Below, piece after piece: positions 11,737 to 22,362 of a stretch of DNA of 64,000 bases. The notes under the pieces are model-generated. The model was not told where the DNA came from, made no database searches, and saw only the letters and a list, made by a program, of their open reading frames with translations. Position numbers and translations under genes: made by a program. The stretch is from the NCBI GenBank assembly GCA_027422505.1, contig JAPQWV010000001.1, positions 1,054,001 to 1,118,000 on the forward strand. Direction: 5' to 3'. Position 1 is the first letter of the stretch. Every line of letters begins with the position of its first letter. This DNA is from Craterostigma plantagineum. Taxonomy: Eukaryota; Streptophyta; Magnoliopsida; Lamiales; Linderniaceae.

Positions 11737-12667
11737 TAAGCCAATCAATGGTTAAATCGATATATCGATACGTAGTAACTTTCACACACTACACTACACT
11801 ACACAATGTTCGTTGATTTTGGTGGAGTAGAGGTTTGGGAAAAAAAAGAGAAAAAACGGCTCTTCTTGGTTAATAGCATTGTTATTTCCAGGTGGTTGCC
11901 ACGCTGTCCGTCCTTTTCTTCGGTTGTGCATATAATTCAAATTTCCACCATTTTCGGAAAATATTCATTGAATTGTTTTTTTCCCATCGCAAGCAATACT
12001 AAATATATTTCGTTATTAGACGAAGCAAGCCGGCGAGGATCCTACGTAGTGTAGCTACGTAATTTAGTAAAAGTAATTGCCAATTCAACTAAAATAATAT
12101 CCGATTTGGCTTCATCCTATATAACATCGTTGTCCTATCTGCATGGACAGTAACGCCGTCGTTTGACGTATAGGCAGGAAGGAGTATAGTATTCTCCGCT
12201 ACATAGAGTAAATATATCAACTGTCAACGAGCTATCATCACGTATTATCGACGTGTTCAAGAAATTAATTCATTGGAATATAATATTCGACTTAAGCTAA
12301 CGATAGGACGATGATGTAAAAAAACCTGAGATGCTCTGAACTTAGTTATAGAACAGATACGTGTACGGCTTCGATGTTTTCATTTGGTAATATACTTACG
12401 TATATACACATACGTCCACTGTATCTGCCGTGTTCTTCACCCTTGAAAATAAGAGTGTTAAAATCAAGATCGTTTTTTTAACCGTGTAAGACGACAAAAA
12501 CAAAAGGATAAATTACTAGATTTGGATATTAGATTAAAAGTGTGTAAGACCCATATTTATCGGAGGCAGCTCAGAAAAGATTCCTTCATCGTCGCGAATT
12601 TTAGCAGCGGTTCACTGACTCGGCCGATCTCAAACCGAGTCAGACCTCAGCTAAATTTGAAATAAAA
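11737..12667. promoter_or_regulatory. Shared divergent upstream region of the choline-transporter-like and GDT1 genes
   Basis: The two genes start 931 bp apart and point away from each other, so this spacer holds both promoters and 5' leaders. No clear TATA box stands out, and I see no other gene. Confidence 0.5.
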
Positions 12668-14553
12668 ATGGAATTATCTATTGTCCAGGTAATCGTTGAT
12701 GTTGATGATGATATGATTCTATTTATCGGCTTGATGTATATATTATCCGCCGACAGGGTTTCACGAAGTCGCTGGCGATGACGGTGCTGTCGGAGATCGG
12801 TGATAAGACCTTTTTCGCAGCTGCTGTAAGACTTTAATCTGTTATCATCATTTAATACTCTTATTGTTTGCTTTCATGTCATAAATGCTTGGGGAACGAA
12901 CACCTGGGCTCTTTATATTTACACCTTTTCTCTCATATTTGCCAGAATATTTTACGATTTGAGGATATAAAGCTTCTTCCTTTTGGAACTTTGGATATGC
13001 TTGCAAGATTTGTCAATGCTCAGATTTAACATTTATTCTTCTTGTTCAGATCTTGGCCATGCGCCATCCAAGGAGACTGGTGTTGTTAGGATGCCTTGGA
13101 GCTTTGATAGTAAAGATAAATTTATTTATGAAGCTTTGTTTTTCGTTTCTTCAAATCCTGAGATTGACTGTAATGATAATTTCAATCACTAGGTCATGAC
13201 CATTTTATCAGCTGTTGTTGGGTGGGCTGCTCCAAACTTGGTACGATGTTCTTCAAGCCAATCACTTTCATGAGGAAATAAGTAGTAGCATCATTGGATG
13301 GTCTATTCTATAACTTGTTCTGAAATACAGATTCCACGTAAATGGGCTCATCATATAACGACTCTACTGTTTCTGGGATTTGGCCTGTGGTCTCTATGGG
13401 ATGCTTTTCATGAAGGGTTGAGTAATCTTTATTCTTCTCTTTCCCTAAAAAACTGCCATTCTCTCTTCTTTGTCTTTCTTTCTTTCTTTCTTGATTTGAC
13501 CCGTTTTCGGTTGCCTCCACAGAGAGTCCGAAGAACTCGAGGAAGTTGAAAAGGAGCTGGTTAGTTAGTTTATCATTTTCTCACATTGCCTTGCCTTGGA
13601 AGTGACAGAGCTGAAAATTCATCAGATTTTGTGTACTCTGGTTTTTTTAGGATGCTAAGATAAAAAGTAACGATGGAGAATCGAAAGAGATTAATAAGGT
13701 GCCTCGATGCTCGAAGCTTTTACTGTAGTTATGCATTAGCATATTATCTGAACTCCTCGTTTTGTTCTCATTCTAGGATTCGGATGATCGGAAAAAGCAG
13801 AGTCGACCTTTTCTTGCTCAATTCTTCTCTCCAATCCTTCTGAAGGTACTGAGTTATGATGTTCTCCCCTTACCCTCTCGTCTATAGCAAAACCTGATGC
13901 TTAGTTATTGTAATATTTTGTTCGGTGTAGGCATTTTCCATTACATTCTTCGGTGAATGGGGCGATAAGAGTCAGGTAAGCGCTCAACCACCCTATGTTA
14001 TCTATCCTTAACCGTAAAAGAAAGAAAATCGTGTCTCAGAAATTAAAGACACAAACATTCATATGTTTTTTCCAGCTTGCAACGATAGGTTTGGCTGCTG
14101 ATGAGAATCCTCTAGGAGTTGTTCTTGGCGGAATTCTGTAAGTCCATATAGACTCTTACCATGACAATAAAGAAGCCTTACTCTGTTCTCCAAGTTAGAT
14201 TAGATTTTATCCTATGTTTTTCTTTATTTTCTTTCGTGTCAGTGGTCAAGCACTATGTACTACGGCTGCTGTCTTGGGAGGAAAGAGCCTTGCAACTCAA
14301 ATATCTGAAAGGATTGTAAGTTGTTGATTCTTTAAGGTTCCGTTTCGCTTGCGATGAAAGCAGAGCATGGTCGATAGCTCTGTTTCCTCGCACGAATTTT
14401 CCCGACCAAAACAGAGCTGAGCTCTGTTTCTTTATGTGCAATCACAACGTACAATACAAAAAATATTGAATTGATTATGCGCAGGTTGCTCTCTCAGGAG
14501 GAGTTCTCTTCATCGTTTTTGGGATTCAGTCATTTCTCTCAACAGTTGAATAG
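12668..14553 (+). CDS. GDT1-like protein (UPF0016 cation/H+ exchanger family)
   Basis: Twelve short exons with clean GT-AG borders: 12,668-12,688; 12,757-12,825; 13,050-13,109; 13,193-13,240; 13,331-13,416; 13,523-13,559; 13,651-13,698; 13,777-13,845; 13,931-13,975; 14,076-14,137; 14,243-14,315; 14,485-14,553. Together they give 687 nt, a 228-residue protein, the usual length of the short plant GDT1-like 3/4/5 forms. Both family signatures are present: EIGDKTF in exon 2 and EWGDKSQ in exon 9, each in a predicted membrane helix, with an acidic and charged loop between the two halves. UPF0016/GDT1 proteins move Mn2+ and Ca2+ across Golgi, endomembrane or chloroplast membranes; lack of a transit-peptide-like N-terminus (MELSIVQGFTKS) favours the endomembrane type. 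The gene appears intact. Confidence 0.95.
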
Positions 14554-15052
14554 TGAAAATCATCACAAACACAAAAAGATTAGATGATATGATGATTTCT
14601 GAAACTGCTTATTCATCTCTTTCATCCGTACTCATAGTGAGGTGATGAACATACGTAGTTGTCTCAGACGTTCGAAACTCATTGGTGGGCAATTTCTACT
14701 TTTGATATATGGATTATTTTTATATATGTTTTGGTTGGTGACTTTGACAATTTAATTGTTTATGTTTTCTTAATGTTTAGGGCGATGTCGTCACTTCAAC
14801 AAACTCCACCCAGAAATTAGTAGCCATTCTTGTCGGCATTGAGTGATAGATAATCTGGATGGTAATAATTAATACTCGAAATTAACTAAAAATGGGAAAC
14901 AGAAAAGAAAAAAGGGGAGAAAAATCATAGTCCATTAGCTTCACCCAATCTACAAATCCATATTTGCATCTTGCTTACGCTTGGAGAAAGACTAAACATT
15001 TATTCAAATCTCGAATTATATGAAACGCAGATAACATAGGAATTCCAATGAT
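14554..15052. other. Short intergenic region between convergent genes
   Basis: It contains the 3' ends of the GDT1-like gene (+) and the first LHT gene (-). Nothing further is recognised. Confidence 0.5.
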
Positions 15053-17397
15053 TTATGAATAAAACTCGTAAGTTGAGGAATCCTTGACGATATTCCGCAG
15101 ACCTCCAATAGTCGATGCAAACATGATGAACACTCCGATAACAATGCACGCCTGACAAAATATATATTTAAATAAATTCAATATTCAACGATTAAATCTA
15201 CAAATTGCAATGTGCTAACCCAATTTATAATCCATGATCGGCTAAATCTCTTCGGTCGCATTATCTTCAGCCATATTATGCTCGGTAGCTACACACATTT
15301 GAAATAAGAAAAAAAACATGTCAATTGATACAATATCAATAAATACAATAAAAGCATCAAGAAAGTAAGTAAGCTTTACGAAGTAAGAAGTTGGAGCGAA
15401 GCCAAATCCTCCAAAGAATCCGAGGAGGTCTCCAAAGAAAGGGAACGTCACACCCACAAATAGAGTGAAAGCTGCAATATTATTGAATTTTAGAGTTATA
15501 TCCTAAGATCAAAATTAAATAAAAATCTCTTAATACATACCAACGTACGCCGATCGAACAATAAGCCTAAGCATAAATCCCCGTGAGAAACCAAACCTCT
15601 TCACCACTGTCCTTTCCATTATGTCAAAAACTGGCATCGCATAAACCTAAAGTACAATACACAAATCGTAAAATTGATGTACCATTTCTTGAAAATATAT
15701 AAATGGCAAAATTATAAAATTAGGTCACTAAGTATACAAGTTTTTGTTTTTGGGTCACTATGTTTGATAATTGCAAAAGTAGGTCACTAACTCTTCATGT
15801 GAAAACAATTTTGGGTCATGTTTTCAATTTTAGGTCACTAAGAATATATTTTTTCGATTTTGGGTCACTAAGTTTACATTTATTCATTTTTGGGTCACTA
15901 TGTTTATAACAGTACCAAATGAGTGACCCAAATTGAAAAAAATGTAACTTAGTGACCCAAAATCGAAAAAATATATTCTTAGTGACCTAAAATTGAAAAC
16001 ATGACCCAAAATTGTTTTCACATGTAAAGTTAGTAACCTACTTTTGCAATTACCAAACACAGTGACCCAAAAACAAAAACATGACCTAATTTTATAATTT
16101 TGGCTATATAAATAAAAAGCAAAACCTTTGTGGGTCCCACCTGATAGCTCCCAATGACGTGGACAACCACCATCAAATTCGCCGCCGCGATGAGCCACGC
16201 CGGCCTCCGAAGCGCCACCAGGACGTTGTCGTCGACGTCCCTCCCAAACGCATAGTAACCTATCAAAGCCACCGGGAAATAGCAAATCCCATTGATAAAG
16301 TACGCCAAAAGCGCCCCCTTCCACATCGGAACCCTCGACGGCTTCTCCGGCGTCGAGGGAATCGTCGCCTGAATCTCTAAAGCCACGGCGTGGCCGGCGT
16401 AGGCGAACGTGATCTGCCCCAAAGCGTTGAAAACCCTAAACATCGAGTCGGCGGCGCTCGTTTTCCTGTAGGCGTACGTTACCGTCGGCGCTCGACCTTC
16501 GCCAGGCTCCCCACCCACGCTATAGTCGAATAGCTATGCACCTCAAAACACATACGTATGAGTTGGGCCCGCCCATGGATACAATACAACTCAGATCAAG
16601 CTCGAACTAAAAAGGTTGATTTTTTCCTCACCAGAGAGACATGACGGCGGCGGCGAATGAGACGCCGGAGACGGAGTTGAAATCTGGGAGCTGTGAGAGG
16701 AAGAAGTGAAGTCCGCCGAAGATGCAAATCCAATAAGATTGTCTGATGGGCGTGCAGTTATTGCAGGCGATCTCCGTGAACTTCTTCAGGCACTTGCCGC
16801 CGGTGACCATGTAGACGATATCGCAGCCGACTTGTACGACGAGCTGCTGGGGAAGGACTATCCACGGGCCGAGATTCGGACCGAAGGCGTGCCGTCCGAG
16901 GTCGTAGTAACGGTCGAAACGTACGCCGGGGACGCACTCGTGGAGCTGAGTCATCTGCCACATGGTGTGCAACGTTATGCACCATGATAGAACCATCGCG
17001 AACGTGCCTGGGCCCCTGCGATTATGTTACACGCGCCGCCCGTTGAAGTACGTGCTTTTTAGTAGAGAAGAAAGAAGACGGTGTCGTTTTAAACTATGTG
17101 CGAGTGTGTGTTATACCATCCGAGGTAAGCCATGGCGTAAGGCAGGCTGAGAACGCCGGCGCCGACCATGGCGGTGACGGTGTGAAAGGTCGAGTACCAC
17201 CATTTGGCTTGTCGGGCCGGGCCGGTTTCTTGCCACTGCTGCTTGTTGTTATTATCAGATGAGGTTTCCTTACAAGACAACGAAGACATGGGAGTATTCA
17301 TATTCATGAGTGTTATGTCATGTATAAAATAGTATATTATGGTGTGATAATATCATTGTGAGCTTACTTTGGCTTGTGGTGAAGAAGATGACACCAT
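15053..17397 (-). CDS. LHT-type (lysine/histidine transporter-like) amino-acid transporter, copy A, frameshifted
   Basis: Eight exons: 17,368-17,397; 17,117-17,268; 16,632-17,015; 16,141-16,533; 15,541-15,646; 15,380-15,471; 15,220-15,288; 15,053-15,151. The product matches the AAAP/LHT family over its whole length: [65 protein letters not shown] and [17 protein letters not shown] proteins are plasma-membrane H+/amino-acid symporters. Exon 4 is 393 nt where frame requires 394: after [11 protein letters not shown] one base is missing before GRAPTV (near 16,500), so normal splicing gives a premature stop. An alternative acceptor 14 nt downstream (exon start 16,519) would restore the frame, replacing part of a membrane segment and giving about 436 residues. 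The intron after GSYQ holds a 400-bp fold-back element and is absent from copy B. Confidence 0.9.
15705..16104. mobile_element. Complete MULE-like fold-back element with 9-bp target duplication
   Basis: A 400-bp near-palindrome whose ends (ggcaaaattataaaattagg and reverse-complement gccaaaattataaaattagg) match except at base 2. It is flanked by the exact 9-bp duplication tatataaat at 15,696-15,704 and 16,105-16,113. Each arm carries several gggtcacta-type subrepeats and the second arm carries their complements. Non-coding, 9-bp duplication and long inverted arms point to a non-autonomous Mutator-like element. It sits in the fourth intron of LHT copy A; without it that intron would be about 85 bp. 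Confidence 0.88.
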
Positions 17398-17481
17398 TTT
17401 CAAGGATGTATAAAGCTGAGCTAAACTAGCTCGGAGCAAGAGTGTAATAGTAGAGAGTGCAATTGAGTGGCTCTATTACAT

Positions 17482-17492
17482 GTTATTTTATA
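17482..17492 (-). promoter_or_regulatory. TATA box of LHT copy A
   Basis: ctataaaataa on the minus strand, about 90 bases upstream of the start codon at 17,397. Confidence 0.45.
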
Positions 17493-18383
17493 GTGGTTAA
17501 TAAATGATGACCAACATATTTGAATAATTGTGATTGGTCCTACGCGCGGTGGGGTTTTGGCTTTAGCTTTACTTTTTTTTTGTGTGTGTAGTAAATTCAG
17601 GTTGCAACGACATAAAGCTAACGTTCATTTGCGAATATTGTGGTGTAATGATGGAAATGATAACTGATTGGGGTTTTGATATTTCCATTAGAAAGGGGTT
17701 GGAATGTATTCAACGCCACCTACCAAAGCACCATTATCTGACCTTATAAAGCTTTATTCGTCTCGACATTACACTTAGTTGAGTTCGACTTGATTGGGTA
17801 ATGAATTTGGATTGCAATTGATGAATTAGAAAGATTATAAGACCACTTATTGTTTTTTGGCTTAAATTAAAGAAAATGTCATGATTACGAAGGGCACGAA
17901 GAGTGGTTGGAAATTAAGTAACCCAAACAACTCTTCGCTTTTCGTCTAGGAAAAGAAAAACTGTCCATGTAGTGGGATGATTTATTGATTCCCGTAAGTA
18001 AAGATTAGTAGTTTGCAGTCCCACAAGTTCGATTTTATTGCGTCTAAAACGATACTATTAAAGAAGCCATTGAAGTAACTCCACAAATTACATAGCGATA
18101 TATTTATTTCAACTCGTCCAAAGTTTTAGGGAAAACTAATTGGCCGACATATTGGCCCAATATATATCAGGCCTGTCGAAGATCTTCGTAACCTAGTAAT
18201 CATTATTTAATGAAAGTTGGTAACTCATCGTTAATTAAAACATAACAATATCATTTCATTTCCTTCACCCACTAAACAGTATTCAAACTCTCAAATCTCA
18301 ATTGAGAGCATGGACAATCTTCATTTTCTAATGACCAACTTTTAATACCAGCTTTATCCATCACACGCACAATTAGCCCAATT
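17493..18383. other. Spacer between the tandem LHT genes
   Basis: It holds the distal promoter of copy A and the 3' flank of copy B. I see no gene or clear repeat. Confidence 0.5.
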
Positions 18384-20958
18384 TCAAGAGTAGAATTCGT
18401 AAGTTGATGAATCCTTAACAATATTGCGAAATCCGCCAATTGTTGATGCTAGCATGAGAAAAACTCCCACAATAATGCATCCCTGAGACATACATAATTT
18501 CATCAATTATATATCATGTTCAATTGACAAATTGGCAAAGAGCATAATATAATTACCCAATTGATAATCCACGACCTAGAATATCTCTCTGGTTTCTTGA
18601 GTTTCAGCCAAATAAGGCTAGGCAGCTACCAAAAAAATTAAGATATTACTAAAACAATTCAAAACGCTAATGCAAACATAGATATAAATGTAAACAGTCC
18701 TTACAAAGTAGGAAGTCGAAGCAAAGCCAAATCCACCAAAGAACCCAAGGAGATCGCCAAAGAAAGGGAAAGTCACGGCAAGAAATAGAGTGAAAGCTGA
18801 AAAAAAAAGTCGGCGTTAAACACTTTGTAACGAAAACAATAACTATCCAGTCAAAGCAGTTATTTACCAACGTAAGAAGAACGAACAACGATCCTCAGCC
18901 AAAGCCCTCGGCGGACACATTTCATCTTCTCCGTCAAAGTCCTCTCAACCCCTTCGAAGACGGGCATAGCGTAAACCTGATAACTTCCAATTACATGAAC
19001 AACCACCATAAGATTCGCCGAGGCGACGAGCCAAACGGGCCTTCGAAGCCCGACGAGGACGTTATCCGCTACATCTTGTCCGAAGGCCCAATAGCCAATC
19101 AGGGCGACCGGGAAATAGCATACGGCGTTGACGAAGTACGCCCAAACGGCTCCCTTCCACATATGAACCCTGGACGGCCGCCTGGGCGTCGATGGGATCG
19201 TCGCCTGAATCTCCAACACCACTGCATGGCCAGTGTAAGCCGAGGTGATCTGTCCTAAGGCGTTGAACACTCTGAACATGTGGTCGACGCCGCTCGTTTT
19301 CTTGTAACCGTAATTCACCGTCGGGGCCCGCCCCAGGGTTAGGCTTCCGACCCAAGCTATGGTCGAGTAGCTGCATGGATGGATTCGCAAAAACCCTAGT
19401 TCGTTTCCCTCTTAGGTTATGTATATTATTGGTGGTTAATTGTTCTTTTAGTTCTGTAATTTAAGGGACGTGAGTCACGTGACATTTTAGATTAGGGACA
19501 GAGTATTTATGGGGTGTCATTAATTAGCACACTAGCTTTCAAAATTAAGCAATTTAGGGATTTTATACGCATGCACCCTAAATTTTGTCCTAATTTTGAA
19601 AAGTTAATGTCCGTATAATGTCACCCCGCAAATTTGTCTGAACCCTAAATTATACGACAACACTCCAAATTTTGCAGCAAAATCTAGGTTTTTAGCGTAT
19701 ACTGTACCTAAATTTTTAAAATTTTGAAAGTTATTTTCCCGTATGACGATATCACCCCGTATGTTCGTCGGAACCCTAAATCTAGGCTAAGACTCCAGAA
19801 TTTGGGGGCAAATATATGAATGATCATAATTTCCGGTATTCATACTGCGTCCAACATGAAACTTGGTCTGAGGTTATCGACAAAAAAGATTTGTCTTATT
19901 CTTTGACAAACATATTTGGGGTAAATGAAATGACTTTCTCTTATCGAGTAAAGTATATACTTTGACTTTCTTGTGCTAGAACTTTGGCTCGGAAACTGTT
20001 GAATAACAAGCCTTGCATTTTCTATTTCGATCTGAAGTCTAGAATTTCTGAAGTGTAATGCTCCTATAAATTGTTCAAATTTGAAAGTTATTGTGCGCAT
20101 AATACCACTCCCTAAACTCGTTGTACCCTATAAGGCATGTCACGTGTCCTAAATTACGGGACAAAAAAATAACTAACTCCATACTATTCGCCACTCAGAA
20201 AGACGAAAATGGATGAATTTCCTATCTGTTACCTCAACGACATGACTGCAGCAGCCAACGAGACGGCGGAGATGGAGTTGAAGTCGGGCAATTGAGAGAG
20301 GAAGAAATGGAAGCTTCCGAAGATGGCTATCCAATAAGATTGCCTTATGGGAGAGCAGTTGGTGCAGGCCATTTCCACGAACTTCTTTAGGCATTTTCCG
20401 CCCGTGACCATATACACTATGTCGCATCCTATCTGGACGATGAACTGAGGGGGCAAGACGATCCACGGGCCCAATTTGGGCCCGAAGGCGTGTCGGCCCA
20501 AATCATAGTAGCGGTCGAAACGAATCCCGGGGACGCATTCGTGTAGCTGTATCATCTTCCACATTGTGTGAAGTGTTATGCACCATGAAAGTGTCATTAC
20601 TAATATCCCAGGGCCCCTATTATGCACAGAATAAAGGGAATGATAATTTTTGAAGATTAAATTATGGGTTGGTGGAAGTTTTTTATTGCATGAGAAATAA
20701 TACCATCCTAAGTAAGCCATGGCGTAAGGTAAGCTCAGAACGCCAGCGCCGACCATGGCTGTTACGGTGTGGAAAGTTGCGTACCACCATTTCGCCTTGC
20801 GGGCTGGCTCGTTATTCTCCGACCACTTTTCGTCGCATGGAATTTCCTGGGAAAAAATAAGTATATATTTTGATGATGATAATTGCATGAAGTGAATGAA
20901 AACATAGGTGTGTTAATAAGCTTACTTTGGGTTGTGGTGGAGAAGCTGATAATACCAT
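18384..20958 (-). CDS. LHT-type amino-acid transporter, copy B (intact)
   Basis: Seven exons: 20,926-20,958; 20,704-20,846; 20,233-20,616; 18,868-19,370; 18,705-18,796; 18,557-18,625; 18,384-18,482. They total 1,323 nt and encode 440 residues, the normal LHT length. Conserved stretches include [73 protein letters not shown] and the C-terminal [17 protein letters not shown]. About eleven membrane helices are expected, at the plasma membrane, in H+-coupled amino-acid uptake. It is a tandem duplicate of copy A in the same orientation, and its fourth exon equals two exons of copy A. The 862-bp third intron contains MITE-like repeats. The substrate is not certain. Confidence 0.95.
19511..19627. 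mobile_element. Degenerate GGTGACATTATA-type MITE in an LHT intron
   Basis: Begins ggggtgtcattaattagcac and ends with ccgtataatgtcacccc. It shares the ctttcaaaattaag core with 10,182-10,298. Further fragments follow near 19,720-19,760 and 20,080-20,115 in the same intron. Confidence 0.5.
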
Positions 20959-21249
20959 TTTTCTTGGCAGCCAAAGCAAACAAGCTTAGTGAAGAATGAG
21001 TTGCATTTGCTTCTGTGGCCTCGGTCTCACTTATAATGGTGGACGAATTAACTATGATGATATTTTGAAGGTGGAATAAAGGTGGTCATTGGCCCCTTTC
21101 GTTTTATTCCTCCACCTATTAGTTTTTTTATTCAAGTGTCATGTTCATATTTCGTCGCCATATATATATATATTATATAGCTACTAATATAATGATAATG
21201 GGAAGACGTAACAGTCTAATGAGTGGATATTAGGTATAATGCACTAAAG

Positions 21250-21879
21250 GGGATTTTTTAAGTAAATAGCCTTTGACATGGTCAACTTTAAAAAAATAGC
21301 CTCCAAATGTAAAATGACTTTAATGCCCTTACTATTCGGGTCCCACAGTAGAAACCAATATGTTAAATCGGAACCGCGTTTGGTTGGGCGGGCGGGGTGT
21401 AGTCCAGTGGTTGTGTAGTCAGACGTGCAAATAATAGGTCGTGTGTTCAAGTCCCAGAAATTTTTTATATATATATATATATAGAACGGAACCCCTGCTA
21501 TAGAAGGGGTCCGGTGCTCCATGGGACCCCTGCTATAAAGCAGGAGACCCATGGGGGTCCCCTGGGTCCCATGGAGCACGGGACCTGTGCTATATAGCAC
21601 GGGACCCCTGCTGTATAGCACAGGTCCCGTGCTTTATAGCACAGGTCCCGTGCTCCATGGGACCCCTGCTATAAAGCAGGAGACCCATGGGGGTCCTCTG
21701 GGGTCCCATGGAGCACAGGACCTCTACTATAAAGTAGGGGACCCCTGCTGTATATATAAAAAAATTCTGTCAAAAAGACGAAAATACCCTTAAATTGAAG
21801 GTTATTTTTTAAAAGGTAGAATCGACGGGACTATTTTTTTAAAGTTGACCACGTCAAAGGCTATTTTTTAAAAAGACCC
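21250..21879. mobile_element. MULE-like element with nested hairpins and a tRNA-like segment
   Basis: The 630-bp element is flanked by the exact 9-bp duplication gcactaaag (21,241-21,249 and 21,880-21,888). Its ends are inverted: gggattttttaagtaaatag at left and reverse complement gggtctttttaaaaaatagc at right, both leading into tagcctttgac(a/g)tggtcaac, for about 55 bp of terminal repeat. The interior has a tRNA-like A/B-box pair (about 21,391-21,455) and then nested palindromes of gggacccctgctata/tatagcacgggaccc units (21,483-21,755). No transposase is present. It lies 292 bp upstream of the LHT copy B start codon. The nine-base duplication points to the Mutator superfamily. Confidence 0.85.
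21391..21470 (+). repeat. tRNA-related (SINE-head-like) segment inside the MULE-like element
   Basis: gtagtccagtgg (21,399-21,410) resembles a pol III A box and gttcaagtcc (21,445-21,454) a B box, about 35 bp apart as in tRNAs and tRNA-derived SINEs. The head is followed by an AT run. It is too degenerate to be a tRNA gene. Confidence 0.5.
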
Positions 21880-21888
21880 GCACTAAAG

Positions 21889-22362
21889 GCAAGTAAGTGG
21901 ACTAAAGCAGATTCTTGTTCGCCCGCCAAAGAAGTATTTGGAGAAGACGACTGAGTGACCCTTCACTGACACTAAAAACTGGGAAACTTTTTGCTAAAGA
22001 GCAATATCCTCTAAAAGCATGGACTACAATAACCTGTATGATTTGCTCTACTAAGATTCTATAAAAATGTAATATTATAAACGCAATATTTGGATTGTTT
22101 CCATTGTCTTCTCTTCATTCACCTTTTCACAACCCAATTTTATTTATTTTTTTTAAAAAAGGCCCACAGAAGATGGAAGTGAATCATCATCTTCTGAAAA
22201 CATTAAAAATCTCTCCTCAACCAAAAGTAAGATCTAAAAGCACTAAAATATCAACTCACGAAAATCCCGCTCCTCCGAACATTTAAGTCCTTCATTGTGA
22301 CGTAATGACGATGAGCTGAGTTTTGTCTCGATTGAATCGATCCACATCATTTGCTTTGCTGT
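21889..22362. other. Intergenic region downstream of the MED25-like gene
   Basis: No gene or repeat recognised. It includes the 3' flank of the MED25-like gene. Confidence 0.4.

Noticed and set aside
21391..21470. A tRNA gene
   Set aside because: A and B boxes are approximate and no cloverleaf with a 7-bp acceptor stem can be formed.
21551..21793. Open frame with repeated STGPVLY units
   Set aside because: It is the translation of the hairpin repeats inside the MULE-like element; no gene signals and no family resemblance.
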